This document shows positions 12,382 through 25,700 of a DNA stretch of 64,000 nucleotides, piece after piece. Under the pieces are notes generated by a model that saw nothing but the letters and a program-made list of their open reading frames with translations, did not search any database and was not told the DNA's origin. Source of the stretch: Pelecanus crispus (Eukaryota; Chordata; Aves; Pelecaniformes; Pelecanidae); the NCBI RefSeq assembly GCF_030463565.1, contig NC_134652.1, positions 8,893,897 to 8,957,896 on the forward strand. Direction: 5' to 3'. Position 1 is the first letter of the stretch; the number at the start of each line of letters is the position of its first letter. Position numbers and translations under genes: made by a program.

Positions 12382-12671
12382 TGATGTAATCAGAAAGGAG
12401 ACAGTCTCAAAGGCAGAGTGAAAGCACTGGGGAGGCTTTCTGTACATGAGCCTTGTCGAGCTTCATCTCTAACAAAGATGAAAGACCACAAGGACTTGGT
12501 AGGCTTATTCCTGCAAATTTGTGGTTCATTTACAAGGATTTTATCAATACATTCTAGGATATTAGAGTAGCATGAAAAAATCTGAAGTCTCAGAAATAAA
12601 ATAGATAGGATCAAAAGTGGGAAGAGAGATGACTGCATAAACTGAACGTTGAGGTCTCTACCTGTTAGTTC

Positions 12672-12714
12672 TATTTAATTAATTTTAATTATTTAATTAA
12701 ATTATTTAATTATT
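12672..12714. repeat. TTAAT-rich AT repeat
   Basis: Imperfect tandem and inverted repeats of TTAATTA/ATTTAATTA units, made entirely of A and T apart from the edges. Confidence 0.7.
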
Positions 12715-12863
12715 ACTTCTGGTTCTGGACTCACAAATATTTATGAGGGACATTTTGATAGGCTGTGCTTTTTGGGAAGAAAAGAGTCTGCTGTGCTATG
12801 CAATAGAGTATTTTATTCTTGTTAATGGTAAACTCTGACAAATTGGTCCTTGTTTTCTCAGTA

Positions 12864-12912
12864 GCATATATCTCATATATGTTCTCATATATGATATATT
12901 CTCATATATCAC
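12864..12912. repeat. Imperfect tandem repeat of TCTCATATA units
   Basis: TCTCATATATG-type units recur about three times with short alternating AT spacers (...ATATCTCATATATGTTCTCATA...). Minisatellite-like and non-coding. Confidence 0.6.
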
Positions 12913-14955
12913 TTTATGACAAGCATACTGGTTCTCCTAAAATTATTTTTCTGATGTTACATATAAAGTAAACACAGATGATGTGAGCAGAGAGTTAGTA
13001 TTTTGGATTACTTATTATTGCTATTCCTTTGTTATATAAAAGATTTAAGAGATTTGTTTGTATGTGTGTTTGTTTTGTCTTACCCCATTGCCAAAAGAAT
13101 GTCATGAGGGAGAAAAGGGACTGAGGCTGAATGCTTTATAATGGCCTTGTTAGTATTTACCTTTGACATAATTTTTGTAGTGAACAAATGCTTAAGGACT
13201 ATTAAATGAAATTTGTATTTAATTCTGAAGCACTCATAGTGTAGCAGAATATTTAAATAATGTAAAAGACAATGCAAATCATAATACAGCCTTAAAAACG
13301 TTAGACAAATGAAGCACATTTGATTAAAAAAAAAGCTGCCTTTTAACAAGGCAGCCAAACATATCAAATGGTGCATCTCACTTGACATTTTAAAGATGCA
13401 ATTTAAATTGTTCTAAAAAGCTGGCTTACCTTGTTGTGGAGATATGAAAGAATTACCTGTTCCAGTCTTTGTCAAAGGCAGATTGTCTTGTGAAATATCA
13501 AACCCTTGCATTTTTTGGACTGGCTCCATTAATACCAATGATAGTATCCAAAGGTTTCATACAAGTAACAGTTTTCATTTTTAAAGATAGAAGGAAACAG
13601 GAGGAAGACTATTTGCTACCAGCAACACAAAGCTGCTGTCAATGTTTTTTTTCCACCTTCAGCTCATAAAAATAAATCTCTCTTGCTCTGTCTATAGATG
13701 TATTAGCAAAGAAAAGCAGTGTTGATATTTACCAAAGAATGAAAAGTAACTCAAGAAACAGTATATGACAAAAATGCACAACAGAACAACAAGGGAAGAA
13801 ATTAATGCAATATTTTAATTTTAGCTGAACCGATTGGGTGAGAAAATGCGTATTTTAAAGTGGTCTAATCAGCTGGACCACATTTGTAGCAGAAGTCATC
13901 AGCCCATATGAGCTGTTGTGTTTTGTCAGAACGTTGTTGAAATCAATAGCTTAAAATTAAACAAAATGAAAGCTTGTGTTTTTGGAATTAAGAGTATAAT
14001 TTATTATTCATAAAAACATCAAATTAATTTTTAGTTGCAAAAGTGGCACAGCCAAGTATGGAGGCAGGAGGGGATGGGCTTTATAGAAATCTTGAATTCA
14101 ACAAGACATTGTTTCCTTCTTGTGAGAAGCGATGGCCTATGTTGCACTGCTCCCACTGCTGCCTCATGTCCTTAAATCCGATGACCCAATCCAGTGCCTG
14201 GCCTTGCTGCACACTTTTTCATGACCCCAAGGGAAATATTTGCATTTCTTTTGCTTCAGTTTCTGACTGTAGGAAAGGGAAAATAAGTCTTCATTTTTCC
14301 CATCCTGAGTCTCTTTTATTTGTGCAACTCTGGGGCAGAGAGTCATGCCTGACTTATGAAGGATGTTAAAGATGGTGTAATTACAGATGTTTCCCAACTG
14401 CGTAGAAGTACCTGGGGGGTTGTTTTGTACTTCTCCAGGGTAGAGCAGAAGAGGGGAGTCCCTACTTAAGCAAGAAGTGGGTCTTGCCTAAGGAGTTTCC
14501 CTAAGGGGTAGAGGAGGATGAGTTCTCTGCTCAGAATGGTTTCCGGATCCTACTCCGCGCAGGTGGAGATGGTAAGGGTACCAAAGTAGTGAGTCTGAGA
14601 AGCTAGACAGCTCATTTGTCAGCTTTGCTGCAAATCAGATAAGCAAGCTGTTCTGGCAAACTTCATAGGAGGAAACTGGATTCTGACATCTCAAAATTAT
14701 TGCCGCATAATTTGAAACACACCTGTTCATCACTCACATTTAGCCTTGTGTAATGCATCTCTAACATCTTCTGGTAAACCTCACTGGACGTATTGTGGAA
14801 TAGCTAATTGTTAGGATGGGACAGAACAGAGTTGCCCGATGTGATTCACACACAGGATTTCTGCACCCAAATGATAAACCTCACATTAGATTTAAAAATT
14901 AGCTGTATGTCTTAGACCACAGTGGAAAATTAAAAACCAAAAGGATTTTTGTGGG

Positions 14956-15517
14956 TGTTGTGGTTTAGCTCCAGCCAGCAACTCAGCACCACGCAGCCGC
15001 TTGCTCACTCCCCCTACCCCGATGGGATGGGGGAGAGAATCGGAGGAGTAAGAGTGAGAAAAAACACTCCTGGGTTGCGATAAGAACAGTTTAATAATTG
15101 AAATAAGGTAAATAATAATAATAGTAGTATAATAATGATAATAATAATAACAATATACAAAGCAAGTGATGCACAATGCAATTGCTCACCACCCGCCAAC
15201 CGATACCCAACCAGTTCCTGAGCAGCGATCGCTGCTCCCCAGCCAACCCCCCCAGTTTCTATACTGCCCATGACATCACATGGTATGGAATAGCCCTTGG
15301 GTCAGTTTGCATCAACTATTCTGGCTGTGCCTCCTCCCAGTTTCTTGTGCACCTGGCAGAGCATGGGAAGCTGAAAAGTCCTTGACTAGCATAAGCAGCA
15401 CTGAGCAACAACTAAAAACATCAGTGTGTTATCAACATTCTTCTCCTAAATCCAAAACACAGCACTATGCCTGCTGCTAGGAAGAAAATTAACTCTATCC
15501 CAGCTGAATCCAGGACA
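14956..15517 (-). mobile_element. Solo LTR of an endogenous retrovirus (copy 1)
   Basis: A 562-bp element bounded by TG...CA on both ends, with perfect 5-bp target duplications GTGGG at 14951-14955 and 15518-15522. It is homologous along its whole length to the element at 42586-43148, in the opposite orientation. It carries the same TAA/ATT microsatellite and ATTAAA-type polyadenylation region. No internal gag/pol/env or second LTR is present, so it is a solo LTR left by LTR-LTR recombination. A 5-bp duplication is usual for ERVL-type (class III) avian elements, but the family name cannot be fixed from sequence alone. Confidence 0.88.
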
Positions 15518-16224
15518 GTGGGTTGCTTGTATTGAAACATAAACAATCTTAGCTTATTTTGGCTGATGCTGGTAACTCTTAGTAGTCTGTTTTTGTTAAC
15601 CAGTATAATCAAAATGCTGCCAAATTTGGGGGGGCAATGCTATACAGTAATGAAAATAACGCAGCTCAGGCCCAACCTCAGCAGCTTCAGAAAGGCAAGG
15701 TAGAGGTGGAAAATTCAGCTTCACCGGTAAAGAGAAAATAGTTACTTTGAAGGCTGACAGAAAATTGAAGATCCTCAATAGTGCAACAGAGTTTTGATAA
15801 AGAAGATGCCTGTTTCAGGTACAGAGAAAGAGTCCCAGCTCACCCAATGTTCAGCAGAGCTGAACAGAGCACATCAGTGAGTTCTTCCCCAGGAAAAAAG
15901 GCAACAATCCAATATTTTGCTGTACATTAAGCTGTCCTGCTTGACACATGGTGAACTTTGACAGTAGAGTTTCTCAAGGTCTACTGTACAACTTGATATG
16001 CTGTCCCTAAGCTGGTCTTTTGGATGTTCTGCTAAAATGTTGTTTTAAATGTGTTTGTCAGGAAGGAAGGACTTGTCAGGCAATGCCATTCAAACACTGA
16101 TTGTTTTTATATTTAAAATTATTCCTCCAGCTCCTGACATAGAAGCAATCAGATGCTTCTGAAAGCATGAAAGTGTCCTTTTCCTGAACAAGTTGGCACT
16201 ATTAAAGAATTGGGCTGCCTATGC
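15518..16224. other. No gene seen
   Basis: Starts with the target duplication of the solo LTR, then continues as non-coding sequence without a recognisable exon or repeat. Confidence 0.45.
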
Positions 16225-16371
16225 TCCTTTTTTCTTTTCTCACCCCATTTTTTATCTTTTTTTCTTTTTTTCCCCCCTTTCTTCTTTCTTTTTTTCATCT
16301 TCCTTTCTTCTTTCTTTCTTTTTTCTTTTTTTCCCCTTTTATTTTTTTTGTCGTTCCTTCTTTTTGGATGC
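16225..16371 (+). repeat. Long polypyrimidine (C/T) tract
   Basis: About 145 bases that are almost purely C and T on the plus strand, broken by only a few purines, with CTTT/CTTTC units. Such tracts can form triplex (H-DNA). The open frame through it (F/S/L-rich) is an artefact of composition. Confidence 0.85.
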
Positions 16372-16639
16372 TCCTCCTAAGATAATTAAGTGTATTTCAA
16401 AGGGCAATTAGCTAGGACTTTTTTTTCTATTTTATTATTTTCCCTCTTGACTCTGAAACATAATCACACTTGTATGTGTGTGCAACTTGTAAAATACATG
16501 TTAACTGTCATTGCAACTGGAATTCACAGAAGTGTAACTACCCTGTATGGATAAAAGCTGGCAACACTAATTTGGAAATAGAGTTTTTGTAGTGGGCTGG
16601 GCAAATTTTTCGTAATCTGTTGAAGGAGCCTTGTTCATA

Positions 16640-16790
16640 GCTTGCCACTGACTTCCAGATGGTGAGCATTGCCACAGTGGACAACCACGGCGTTCCTCGA
16701 AGAGCCTCAGCAAAGTGCCAGGGCTTGCCATGTGCTCGGCCGCACGGTTCCACAGCCGCAGAACACAGACCTGGTGAGAGAGGGAGAGTT
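16640..16790. other. CpG-rich patch of unknown origin
   Basis: About 150 bases with many CpGs (ACGGCG, TCGAAG, TCGGCCGCACGG, GCCGCAG) inside AT-rich DNA. It is open on both strands over this length, but neither translation resembles a family I know. It could be a retro-fragment, a conserved regulatory patch or an unrecognised exon. Confidence 0.35.
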
Positions 16791-19633
16791 TAAGGAAATA
16801 TTTTTCAGCACAATGGGACATTTTCTTCGCAACAGCCCAAGATAATCAACATAAATCCTGGTTTTATTTCAAGTTAGGTCAAAGCATGAGTTCTAGTAGA
16901 CTGAGAACATAAATCGTGTGTTATCAAATGATTTTTTTAAAGAATTACTAGTTAGTGACTAATTATAAAATTTTAAGACATGTTTGCCTTTATGCTCAGA
17001 TCCCATCAGCATTTTAATTTACACCAGGAGCTTGCTTTTGAAGGGAATCTCTCACTCCATTTTCCCTACTTACTACACTTTGGGTTATATGACAGAGTGG
17101 TGTTGGGATACACCAGCTGGGTTCATTTTGGTTAAAACTAAAGAGAGAGGTGTGCTCCAGAAGTGTACCTAATGTACTGCAGATGCCAGCGTGTGCCCAG
17201 CCCATGGGATCAGGCTGGAGTCAGCCTAAAGCACCCTGCCAAGGCCAGCATGCTGCTGCACTGCGCGGAGCTGTTTCTGATGTGCTGTGCTACGTGCTAA
17301 TGGAGACGTAGGCACATGGAACTGCAGTTCAGGAGAAAAACTTGTACCTTCCTTACAAGTTCAGGGCTAGCCCCCTCCCTTGCCCCACCGCCCTGAATTT
17401 CAGATTTGTTATCTCTGTTCTTTGGGGAAGCCTGGCTGCAGTGCTGAGTTGGTGGGAGTAGCTGTAGTCAGCCAAGCAGCCAGGTACTGCCATGAAATTT
17501 AGATTAGGCTCTTATTTTCAGTACTTAAACCCAACTGCTTTAAGGGGCATAATACCGTGCAAAGCTGTTATGGGTATTTTTTCCCTTTTTCTGTTTTTTT
17601 TTTCTTTGTTTTGTTTGATGTTTTTTTTCACCCCAGACCCACAGAATGGAACACCATTAGATTGTGTACTCACATATTTCCATTTTCCCCAGATATTACT
17701 GTCACTTCTTCTGCTCCCATGCAGCCTCTCTGTACATGATCTAGATGCTTTTTCCAGAGAAACTCAACTTTTGAAATGTTCCCAGAAATTTCTGTATCAA
17801 TATAGTTCCAGTATGTGTTGCCTGGCTTGAAAGTTCCCCTGCCAAAAAAAAAAGCACAGAAGTGATGCTCTGTGTTCTTTACAAATGAGGAAAAAAAAAT
17901 AAATGCTACAGTTAAGGCAGAAAGGGAGACGAGTTGCAGGATGCTGTGGGAGTTGGAGCTTTGAATACTATTGTTATAATTTTATTACATTCTTTTTCAA
18001 GAATTATTGATCAGGAATGTTAGGCAAAATTTTAGCTTAGAACGTGTTCTTAGAGAATATGTTCCTTGGGGAATGCAGAGGGCTCTTGATGCAGAGCCTC
18101 ACGCAGATCTGAGGCTTTCAGCTTGGGCAGTAAGGGATCATGTCTCAGGTGCAGAAACACCAAGTCCTGGCCTCTCTGCTGACTAGTCATTCAAGCCATG
18201 TAGCAAAGTCTTTTCTAAAGTCCTTGGACCTTAGGTTTTCTGTACATGAAATAAATACTTTTTTGGACAAACATTGTAACAGGGCTAAACTTAAGGGAAG
18301 ATAAAAAAAAAACCCACACCAAAAAAAAAAGTAACACACTTTTCATTTAACCTTTTTTATAAGGATTAGGAAGGAATGTCTCGTTGACGTTTTGGATGAT
18401 TTCTTCCTCCAAATCAGTATTGCAATTCTTTGCCTTCCCTGAAGCTATTGTGATGGTGTTGAGGCTACCTCATCTCTCCCCGCATGATTTATCCTGAATA
18501 CCTGGAGGAAGTTCCGAGGACTAAATGTCACTTTTTTTCCCCCTTTGGCTGAAGTCTGTGGTGCAGATACCAGCCAGGCAAATTGGTGAAGGCCAGGAAT
18601 TCTCTGTATTGGCCTTACTTGTGAAGGCAGGGGAAACGCCATTCCTGCTTATATAGGGAGCTTATTGTGGATCCCACTACAGGCTTTCAGCCTATCCACC
18701 CAATGTATAGGCTTGGTGGTACCTAAGGAGGAGAGAGCTACTCAGAGGGATCTACAGAAGTATGCAAATGACTTTGTTGCTTAGATTCCTGTGCCCTTCA
18801 GGATGAAAACACTAGATTAGTTAGCCCAGCCTTTGTCAGTGTTGCCATGGGGTTTACTCTAGACGTTATTTTTGGAAAATGAGATCTATCTTCAAATAAG
18901 TCCAAGTCAGAAAGTTCTCTCTGTTTCTGCTAGCTCTCAACCATGAAGAAAATTGAAAATTATAGTTTACATTCCTGCCTTCTGTGGTATCAGTGTTCAT
19001 TATAACAGGATGCACATTACAGTGTGACATTAACATAGAAATTACCTGTAGGTGTATTGCTACAGTAGTGTATTTTGCAACCAAAAGTACTCCTGGTACA
19101 GACCAGTAACAGGGCTATGTTCAAACACAGAGGAGGCTGGTTCTACCATATTTAAACTGTGCTCTTGACAAAGATCAGTTTATGGGATTTAAATTCACAT
19201 TTACTGGAAAAAGCCAGGCTCAGTGGACAGGAATCCCAGCCTCCGGCACAGTTCATAAGCAAGCTGCAACTTTCTCACTCACACATTCCATAGAAGAGGG
19301 AATGGTTACATGACTGCACATCATGCAGCTCTTTGTCTTCTCAGAGATCACCAAATGATGTGAGTCCAGCAGTAGCTACAGAGCTCTTTGCTCTTGCCCA
19401 CTTTGCTATGCTAACCGTCATCCTCAGAAAAGAAAAGAAAATACAGAGCAAGAGAGACTAGCAAGACCACAATCTAGTAGCATGGGGAACTTCAACCACG
19501 TATCAGCTACTTTTATTACCAGTGTAAATCACCGATCACATAGAACAAGATGAGACATGTAAAAATAGCTGCATATAAATTCAATATGACAACAATCATG
19601 GAGCCATTTTTTCAACAGCCATGTTAAACTTAC
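16791..19633. other. Non-coding; part of the 3' side of the lipase gene if exon 12 is real
   Basis: No PLAT-like exon was recognised here. The stretch contains T-rich and A-rich runs and short chance frames only. Confidence 0.4.
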
Positions 19634-19745
19634 TTGTCAATTGTATATTTTTTCCTGATCCCATTAGTTCCAGTCAAGGCTACATCTATATTTCCCTTCA
19701 TGGTTTCTGTTGCAGATATTCTGACATGTATCTCTTTTCTCCAGC
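19634..19745 (-). CDS. PNLIPRP3: PNLIPRP3-like exon 11 (start of PLAT domain)
   Basis: Encodes residues about 355-392, beginning [11 protein letters not shown] and ending KKYTIDK. RWR is the usual start of the PLAT domain that binds colipase or lipid in this family. Acceptor TTTCAAAG|GC, donor ACAA|GTAAGT; phase 1 in, phase 2 out; 112 bp. Confidence 0.8.
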
Positions 19746-22700
19746 CTTTGAAAGCAAAATGAAATAGATTGTGGTTGTAAGGAGATTTCTTTCCTGATGG
19801 TAAAACTTCTTATATGTTTCAGTGTCTTTCAGGGACAGGAAAGGATTACACAAATGTGCTTGTAAGCAAACGAAATGTCACTCTTTATTAAAGCAAATGT
19901 TAATTCTGTGTGATTCTGGTAGTATTAATTTCCTTTACAGTGGTCTGAACTGCAGATCCAATCTTTGCTGACCTACTGACTATGCTGAGTATTTAATCTG
20001 CCGTGGCCAATACTGTACCTTGCTCTTTGACTTGGCCTCACTTTTAATTTTGTAATTTCTTACACTTAAGAGCAATTTGGGGGGGGTCTCATCGGTCGCG
20101 TGTTAGCTCTCAACTATGAAGTGAGGTCCACTGGACTGCTGTGATGTTAAAGAGATATTAAACAAAACTGGCAGCTTTCCCAGGATGATCCTGATATGTG
20201 GAGTGGTTAGGGTTTTTCTCATACCTGTGCACAGCCCAACAGCTGTTAGGGCATCCTGTCATCCCACATGACTTTCTAAGGCAGAAGCAGGGTCTCAGAT
20301 GCAATAGCACGTATTGATTTCAAGCAACCAGGTTTGGAAAGTTTTTGTACTGGCCTTAATTCATGGTATTAAAAGGAGAATCCCTTCACCCACTTCATAA
20401 GGTTGTATTTGTTTTTCAGGCTTTAATTTCTATAAACTCAACAGTCTGTAAATGTTGAAATTAATGTATTCGTTCAGATTTGAGAAATGGATAGTTTCTC
20501 TATACTCAAATTCATTTTTTTACTTTTTGCTCTTATGGAGATGTGATATAAGATTTTTCTGTTGTTATTATTAATTTTGCTTTCATATTTTCATGCCTAG
20601 TGAATGGGGACCTCAAAGACCTTGTCTCATTTATTGTCCTTGCAGTTCATCATGTGGGATGGATTACAGTTTATTTATGAATTTTCTTATTTCCCAGTTC
20701 TGTGGCTGCTTCTACATTAATCACACTTAAAACTGTACTTCTTATTACTTCCCACCATTTTGACTTGATGAGCTTTGCAAAAATATCCTGAAACGATCCA
20801 GTTTTATAAATTTTTGTCAGTAGAAACATTGTAACTTTTTTTTAATTTGAAATTTTGCACTTTCAGCATAACTTTTCTCCCACCTTCAGCTTTATAGAAT
20901 TTTTGAAGTGATCATCTAATTAACAAAATTTTAGCAGGGTTTCTTACTCAGAGGTGAGCATTGGTGGATCTGTTCTATAATTATCTCAGCCCTTCCTAGT
21001 AATGCTGGTACTGCATGTTCCTAACACACCTGAAACTCCAGGTTTTGTGCCAAGTGCTACTCATTAACTCCAGCAGCTCTCTGTAGAAGCGCAAGATATT
21101 TGTTCACATGTAATTCATTGCCACTTTAGAATTCCCTACCCAGAAGAAGCACTTACGAGCATATGGAGGGGAGGGCCCTGTGTTTAAATAAACCTTCTGC
21201 TGTTCTTTTTCAGTTTTATGTGAAAAATTATCAGCATAATGACCCATCAGCGGGCATCCTTCCTTTGGACATGGGAAGCAGCGTCCCTGGGGAAAATAAC
21301 AATGTGTGTTACAAGACATTATCTGTTTTAATCCCACTTCTTGAAGTATAAGAAATTAGGGTATTTCAACTTTTTCCCAGCTTTTTTGAAAAGGTACTTG
21401 CTTCTGAGATAGGATCATATCTTCAGTATTTATCAGTGTGGTGAAAGAAGGAGCTGAGATAGTCAGCTTATTTCATCTGGTTGAAAATCAGAGAGAAACA
21501 GGTTGAAAATCTGGCCTAATTCCTTATGCTTTTGCAGAGACCATAAGTAAATACCTTAATGCATGCTGTGCCTTACTACCTGATGTGTAAAATATAGCTA
21601 ATATATTGATCTTTCACAGAGTCCATTGAAAGGCTGTCTGCTAATTATTATAGGGTGGCTAACCATATTTGATAGCAGGTCTGGCTGGATATTCATCCTG
21701 GCTTGTGTCAGGAATAGTGTGGCCAGCAGGAGCAGGGAGGTGATTGTCCCCCTGTACTCGGCGCTGGTGAGGCCGCACCTGGAATACTGTGTCCAGTTTT
21801 GGGCCCCTCACTACAAGAAAGACATTGAGGTGCTGGAGCGTGTTCAGAGAAGGGCAACGAAGCTGGTGAAGGGTCTGGAGCACAGGCCTTATGAGGAGCG
21901 GCTGAGGGAACTGGGATTGTTTAGCCTGGAGAAGAGGAGGCTGAGGGGAGACCTTATCGCTCTCTACAGCTACCTGAAAGGAGGGTGTAGTGAGGTGGGT
22001 GTTGGTCTCTTCTCCCAGGTAGCTAGCAATAGGACAAGAGGAAATGGGCTCAAGCTGCACCAGGGGAGGTTTAGATTGGATATTAGGAAAAATTTCTTCA
22101 CGGAAGGAGTAGTCGAGCATTGGAACAGGCTGCCTGGAGAGGTGGTGGAGTCACCATCCCTGGAGGAGTTAAAAAAATGGGTAGACATGGCACTTTGGGA
22201 CATGGTTTAGTGGGCATGGTGGTGTTGGGTTGATGATTGGACTGATGATCTTAGAGATCCTTTCCAATCTTAACGATTCCTAGTTTTTACTTTCATTATA
22301 AATGATCCAGCCACCAAGTCAGGAGGCGTGGGGTTGCTGCTCTACCCTGAATTGGTAGATTTTTTAGTGGTGGACTTGGTAGTGTTAGGTTAATGTTAGG
22401 TTAATGGTTGGACTGGGTGATCTTCAAGGACTTTTCCAACCTAAATGATTATATGATTCTATGATCTCACTCATATGGTAAATATATTTAAGTTTAGTAA
22501 TACTGAAGCTTGGGGTCTCACTTTGGAATGTGTTCTGTCTGCTTTTCAACCTTTATTACCATGCAGAACCTTATTGAAACTAATCTACCTACATAGATCA
22601 AACATTCAGATCAAGACCTTGATGTCCATTAAAATAAATAAATAAATAAGATAAGTGTGTATATTTTCAGTGAAAGTGATTTAATTGCAGTTGGAAAAAA

Positions 22701-25700
22701 TAACATTGTTATATTTAGATAGTTCAATTTTGATATTTGGGAGGTTCTGTAGGAACGAATATTTGTGGATCTTTGGCTAGTGGGGCATTAGATGAACAAA
22801 AGGCTAAATGATCACCACCACTTTTTCATTATGAGATTAAAAAAAACATTTTTCTTGCACCACTAAATTGCACAGGGTTCAGGTTTTCAAGTCCTGAGTT
22901 ACATCAAACTTTCAAGTTATGTGGCAACATTGCTACAAACATTAACAACTTTTCTGCAGTATTGTAATCATTCCTTTTGGGAGTATATGGAAATAAATTC
23001 AGACTTGTCTTCCTTCTTGACCGGTCCTCAGTTGCATTGCCAGAATTTGTCCACTAAAAGCCCAGTTATATCAGGCATGAGACACCAGGACATTACACTG
23101 CCTTCTTTCTTGTGCCACCTGAGGGTTGTGCGAGCAATGCTGTGCTATATATCTCCCCTGCCATATATACTATGGATGTTTATTGTTTATACAGATGTTT
23201 AAACATTTCTGAAATCCAGAGGCTGTCCTCTTGATGATGGGTTCCTCCAGGTTTAGATGGACTTCCTTCAGCCAGGCTGAGTGTCCCTTACTGCTGACCT
23301 ACTGAAAAGGTGAACCGAGCCACCACCTCTCATTGGCCTCTCACTCAACTCTTCATATCTCCCTTTGTAACTGTTTTTGGTGTTTATATTTACTGCCTTA
23401 TTTTCTTCTGGATCTGGTTTTTTTTTTTTTGAGTTTGCTGCTTTTACATTTTGCCTGGTTTTTGGGTATGGTCTGGATGAAGGTAGTCAGTGGGTCTGCA
23501 TAGCCCCCTGTATCCCATGATCCAGAGTGTAGAAGTGGTCCCAGAAATTATTAAAAGAAGAAGGGCAGGGCTATAACCCCTAAGATAAATATGTACCTGG
23601 TACTTACCAATACAAAATCTCGGTATGTTTCACACTGATACCCAACAAATCCATTGGGAGTGATAATACTCTCAGCGTAATACTGGAGACTTCTTTTATG
23701 TCCGCATCCAACAGATCTATATTCTAGGAAAAAGCCCAGGTAAAAACGATTAAAGCTGTACATTAACATAAAGTCCATGCCAAAACAACACCTGTAGGTC
23801 TTTTTTCCTCAAAAACATTTGTACATACAGTGAAGTCTCAGATTTAAAAAAAAAGTGATAATTAAAAGATGTTCAAAGTGTGAATTATTTGGTTTTACAG
23901 TAAAAAGTGTACTTATGGCTACATATATTTTTTCAGTGGGGAAGAGCTAGGTTGTAATCTGCACGTCCCTGTGCTCATGCTGAAGTTAATGGAGGTGGAG
24001 ATGCACCAAGGCGGACCTCGTGCAGCCTCCTGTCCTGCTATGTGTACTTAACTGCTTTTACTTTAGCATGAGAGCCGAAGAGGATTTAGGAGGATTTCCC
24101 TTTGATATGTCAAAGACTGGAATAATTAATAGCTACAGCATTTGTAAAGCATGTAGTAGTTGCTCTGAAGTAGTTTTCATTTGCTCACCATTATCACAAC
24201 ATAGCATTTTGTAAAACCACAGTTTCCACTCATTTCTAGAATTAAAGGTAATTGTAGTAATTATTTTAACCTCAGTGAAATGCTCTGAAAAGCAAGATGT
24301 TTGGCAGTGTGTCCTTGATTTTGTCAGAATTATTTGAAACAAGTACATTTTCTGGTCAGAGTGAAATTTATAAGCAGACAGTGCAGTAAAGAAGAAAGTG
24401 CTGTTTGGCTTCTATTTACAGGTCCCTTGTAACAAGTATTGTCTTCATGGGCTCTGAAGTCTCCCCTTCATCAAAGCACAATATACTAAAGTTAGGTTGT
24501 ATAAAAATAGGCTCTACTCTGCTTCAGCATGTGTGTGGGCTCACCGAATCACAGGGTGAGGTCTTGGAGGCACTGAAGTAATTGCAAGCTGGCACAGTTT
24601 ATAATGAAATCAGAATTTCACCTACTGTCAATATTTATGCATCTTAAAGACAGACCAGTTGGTATTGACTGGTTGACACACATTGTTTTTTACATAAGGA
24701 AAGAAAAAACCACACCAAAAACCCTCTGAAGAGTATTTTTGTCTGTTTTTCTTGAAAATAATCTGCATCATCAAGGCTTCCTGAGTGTGTTTTCTTTATA
24801 GTTCCTTCTTTAAATCTAATTCAGGAGGGTCTGTGTTTTTAACTTTAAAAACCTCAGCTCTTACAGTTGGCTTGCTTTGTGCTAGTGCCAAATTCATTTA
24901 ACATCTATACAATGGGAACGTAATACTCCTCTCCCTACTGCATCAAAAGCTGTAGACAGAAGTTACCAAATAGCATTTCTGAAGCACTTCATACATAAAA
25001 GCACTACATAAATGTAAATATTGTCAAAAAGAAGAGATATGCACAAAGTAAGGTTTAACCAAGAGGCAGGAGTTAAGGCTGTCTCTATATTTAGGAGCTG
25101 CATGAACAACCAGCTCCATCTGCTCGTGTTCAATAGAGCTGAGCTTCTCCTTCACCACAAAACATTGCAGCCAGCCTTGTGAAATGTCTCTGGAAAATAT
25201 TTCATTTTTTTTTCTGAAAATGCAGGCATTCTTATGCAGTCCGATTGGAAAGTGTTTTGGTTCCAAGTGACTTTGTGCACAGCCAGCTTTCAATCCTCTT
25301 TGTTACTAAGTTCTCCAACCAGTTCTAAGACAGAGCATTTTTGAAAGCCAATTACTTGACTAGCAGTAGGGATTTCAAAACATTTAGCTGTGAATAACAG
25401 ATGTTCTTATTTCTGTAGGTTAGGATCAGAAGACAGGATTTGGGGGATCTATTGTACTGGATCCCAGGGTAATTCTGATTAACTGCCCAGCTTTCTTTGA
25501 AGAACATGAACTATCACTGGAGCAGTCATTTTATCATCTTCTATATTTTTAACCTTGTGCTGTTCCCTTTGAAGACACTAAAGCTGTTAATGGTGTGGAT
25601 GAGTAAGTCTAACCCCAGCAATATTGGGACTGATGTCTTTCTAGGGAGAAGGAAAGCTCAGATTTTAAAATACTCATTTTTGGATTATCCTTGAATGAAA

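Noticed and set aside
13080-13120. Alternative second PLAT exon (MTFFW followed by a GTAAGA donor)
   Set aside because: A stop lies just upstream in that frame, and the surrounding residues do not follow the PLAT pattern.
14400-14470. Terminal lipase exon suggested by an LFCS reading on the minus strand
   Set aside because: No stop follows at the expected distance, the LTPC-like end is absent, and no acceptor is suitably placed.
16193-16411. 72-codon F/S/L-rich membrane-like protein
   Set aside because: It is a direct product of the polypyrimidine tract.
18866-19084. PLAT exon candidate (FQFSSWLRAS reading)
   Set aside because: The VG-x-NI-x-x-V spacing before the Trp is missing, and splice sites do not fit the required phase.
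21626-22210. A host protein gene of 194 codons
   Set aside because: It is the C-terminal part of CR1 ORF2 plus unrelated 5' flank. The antisense frame of 153 codons is its shadow.
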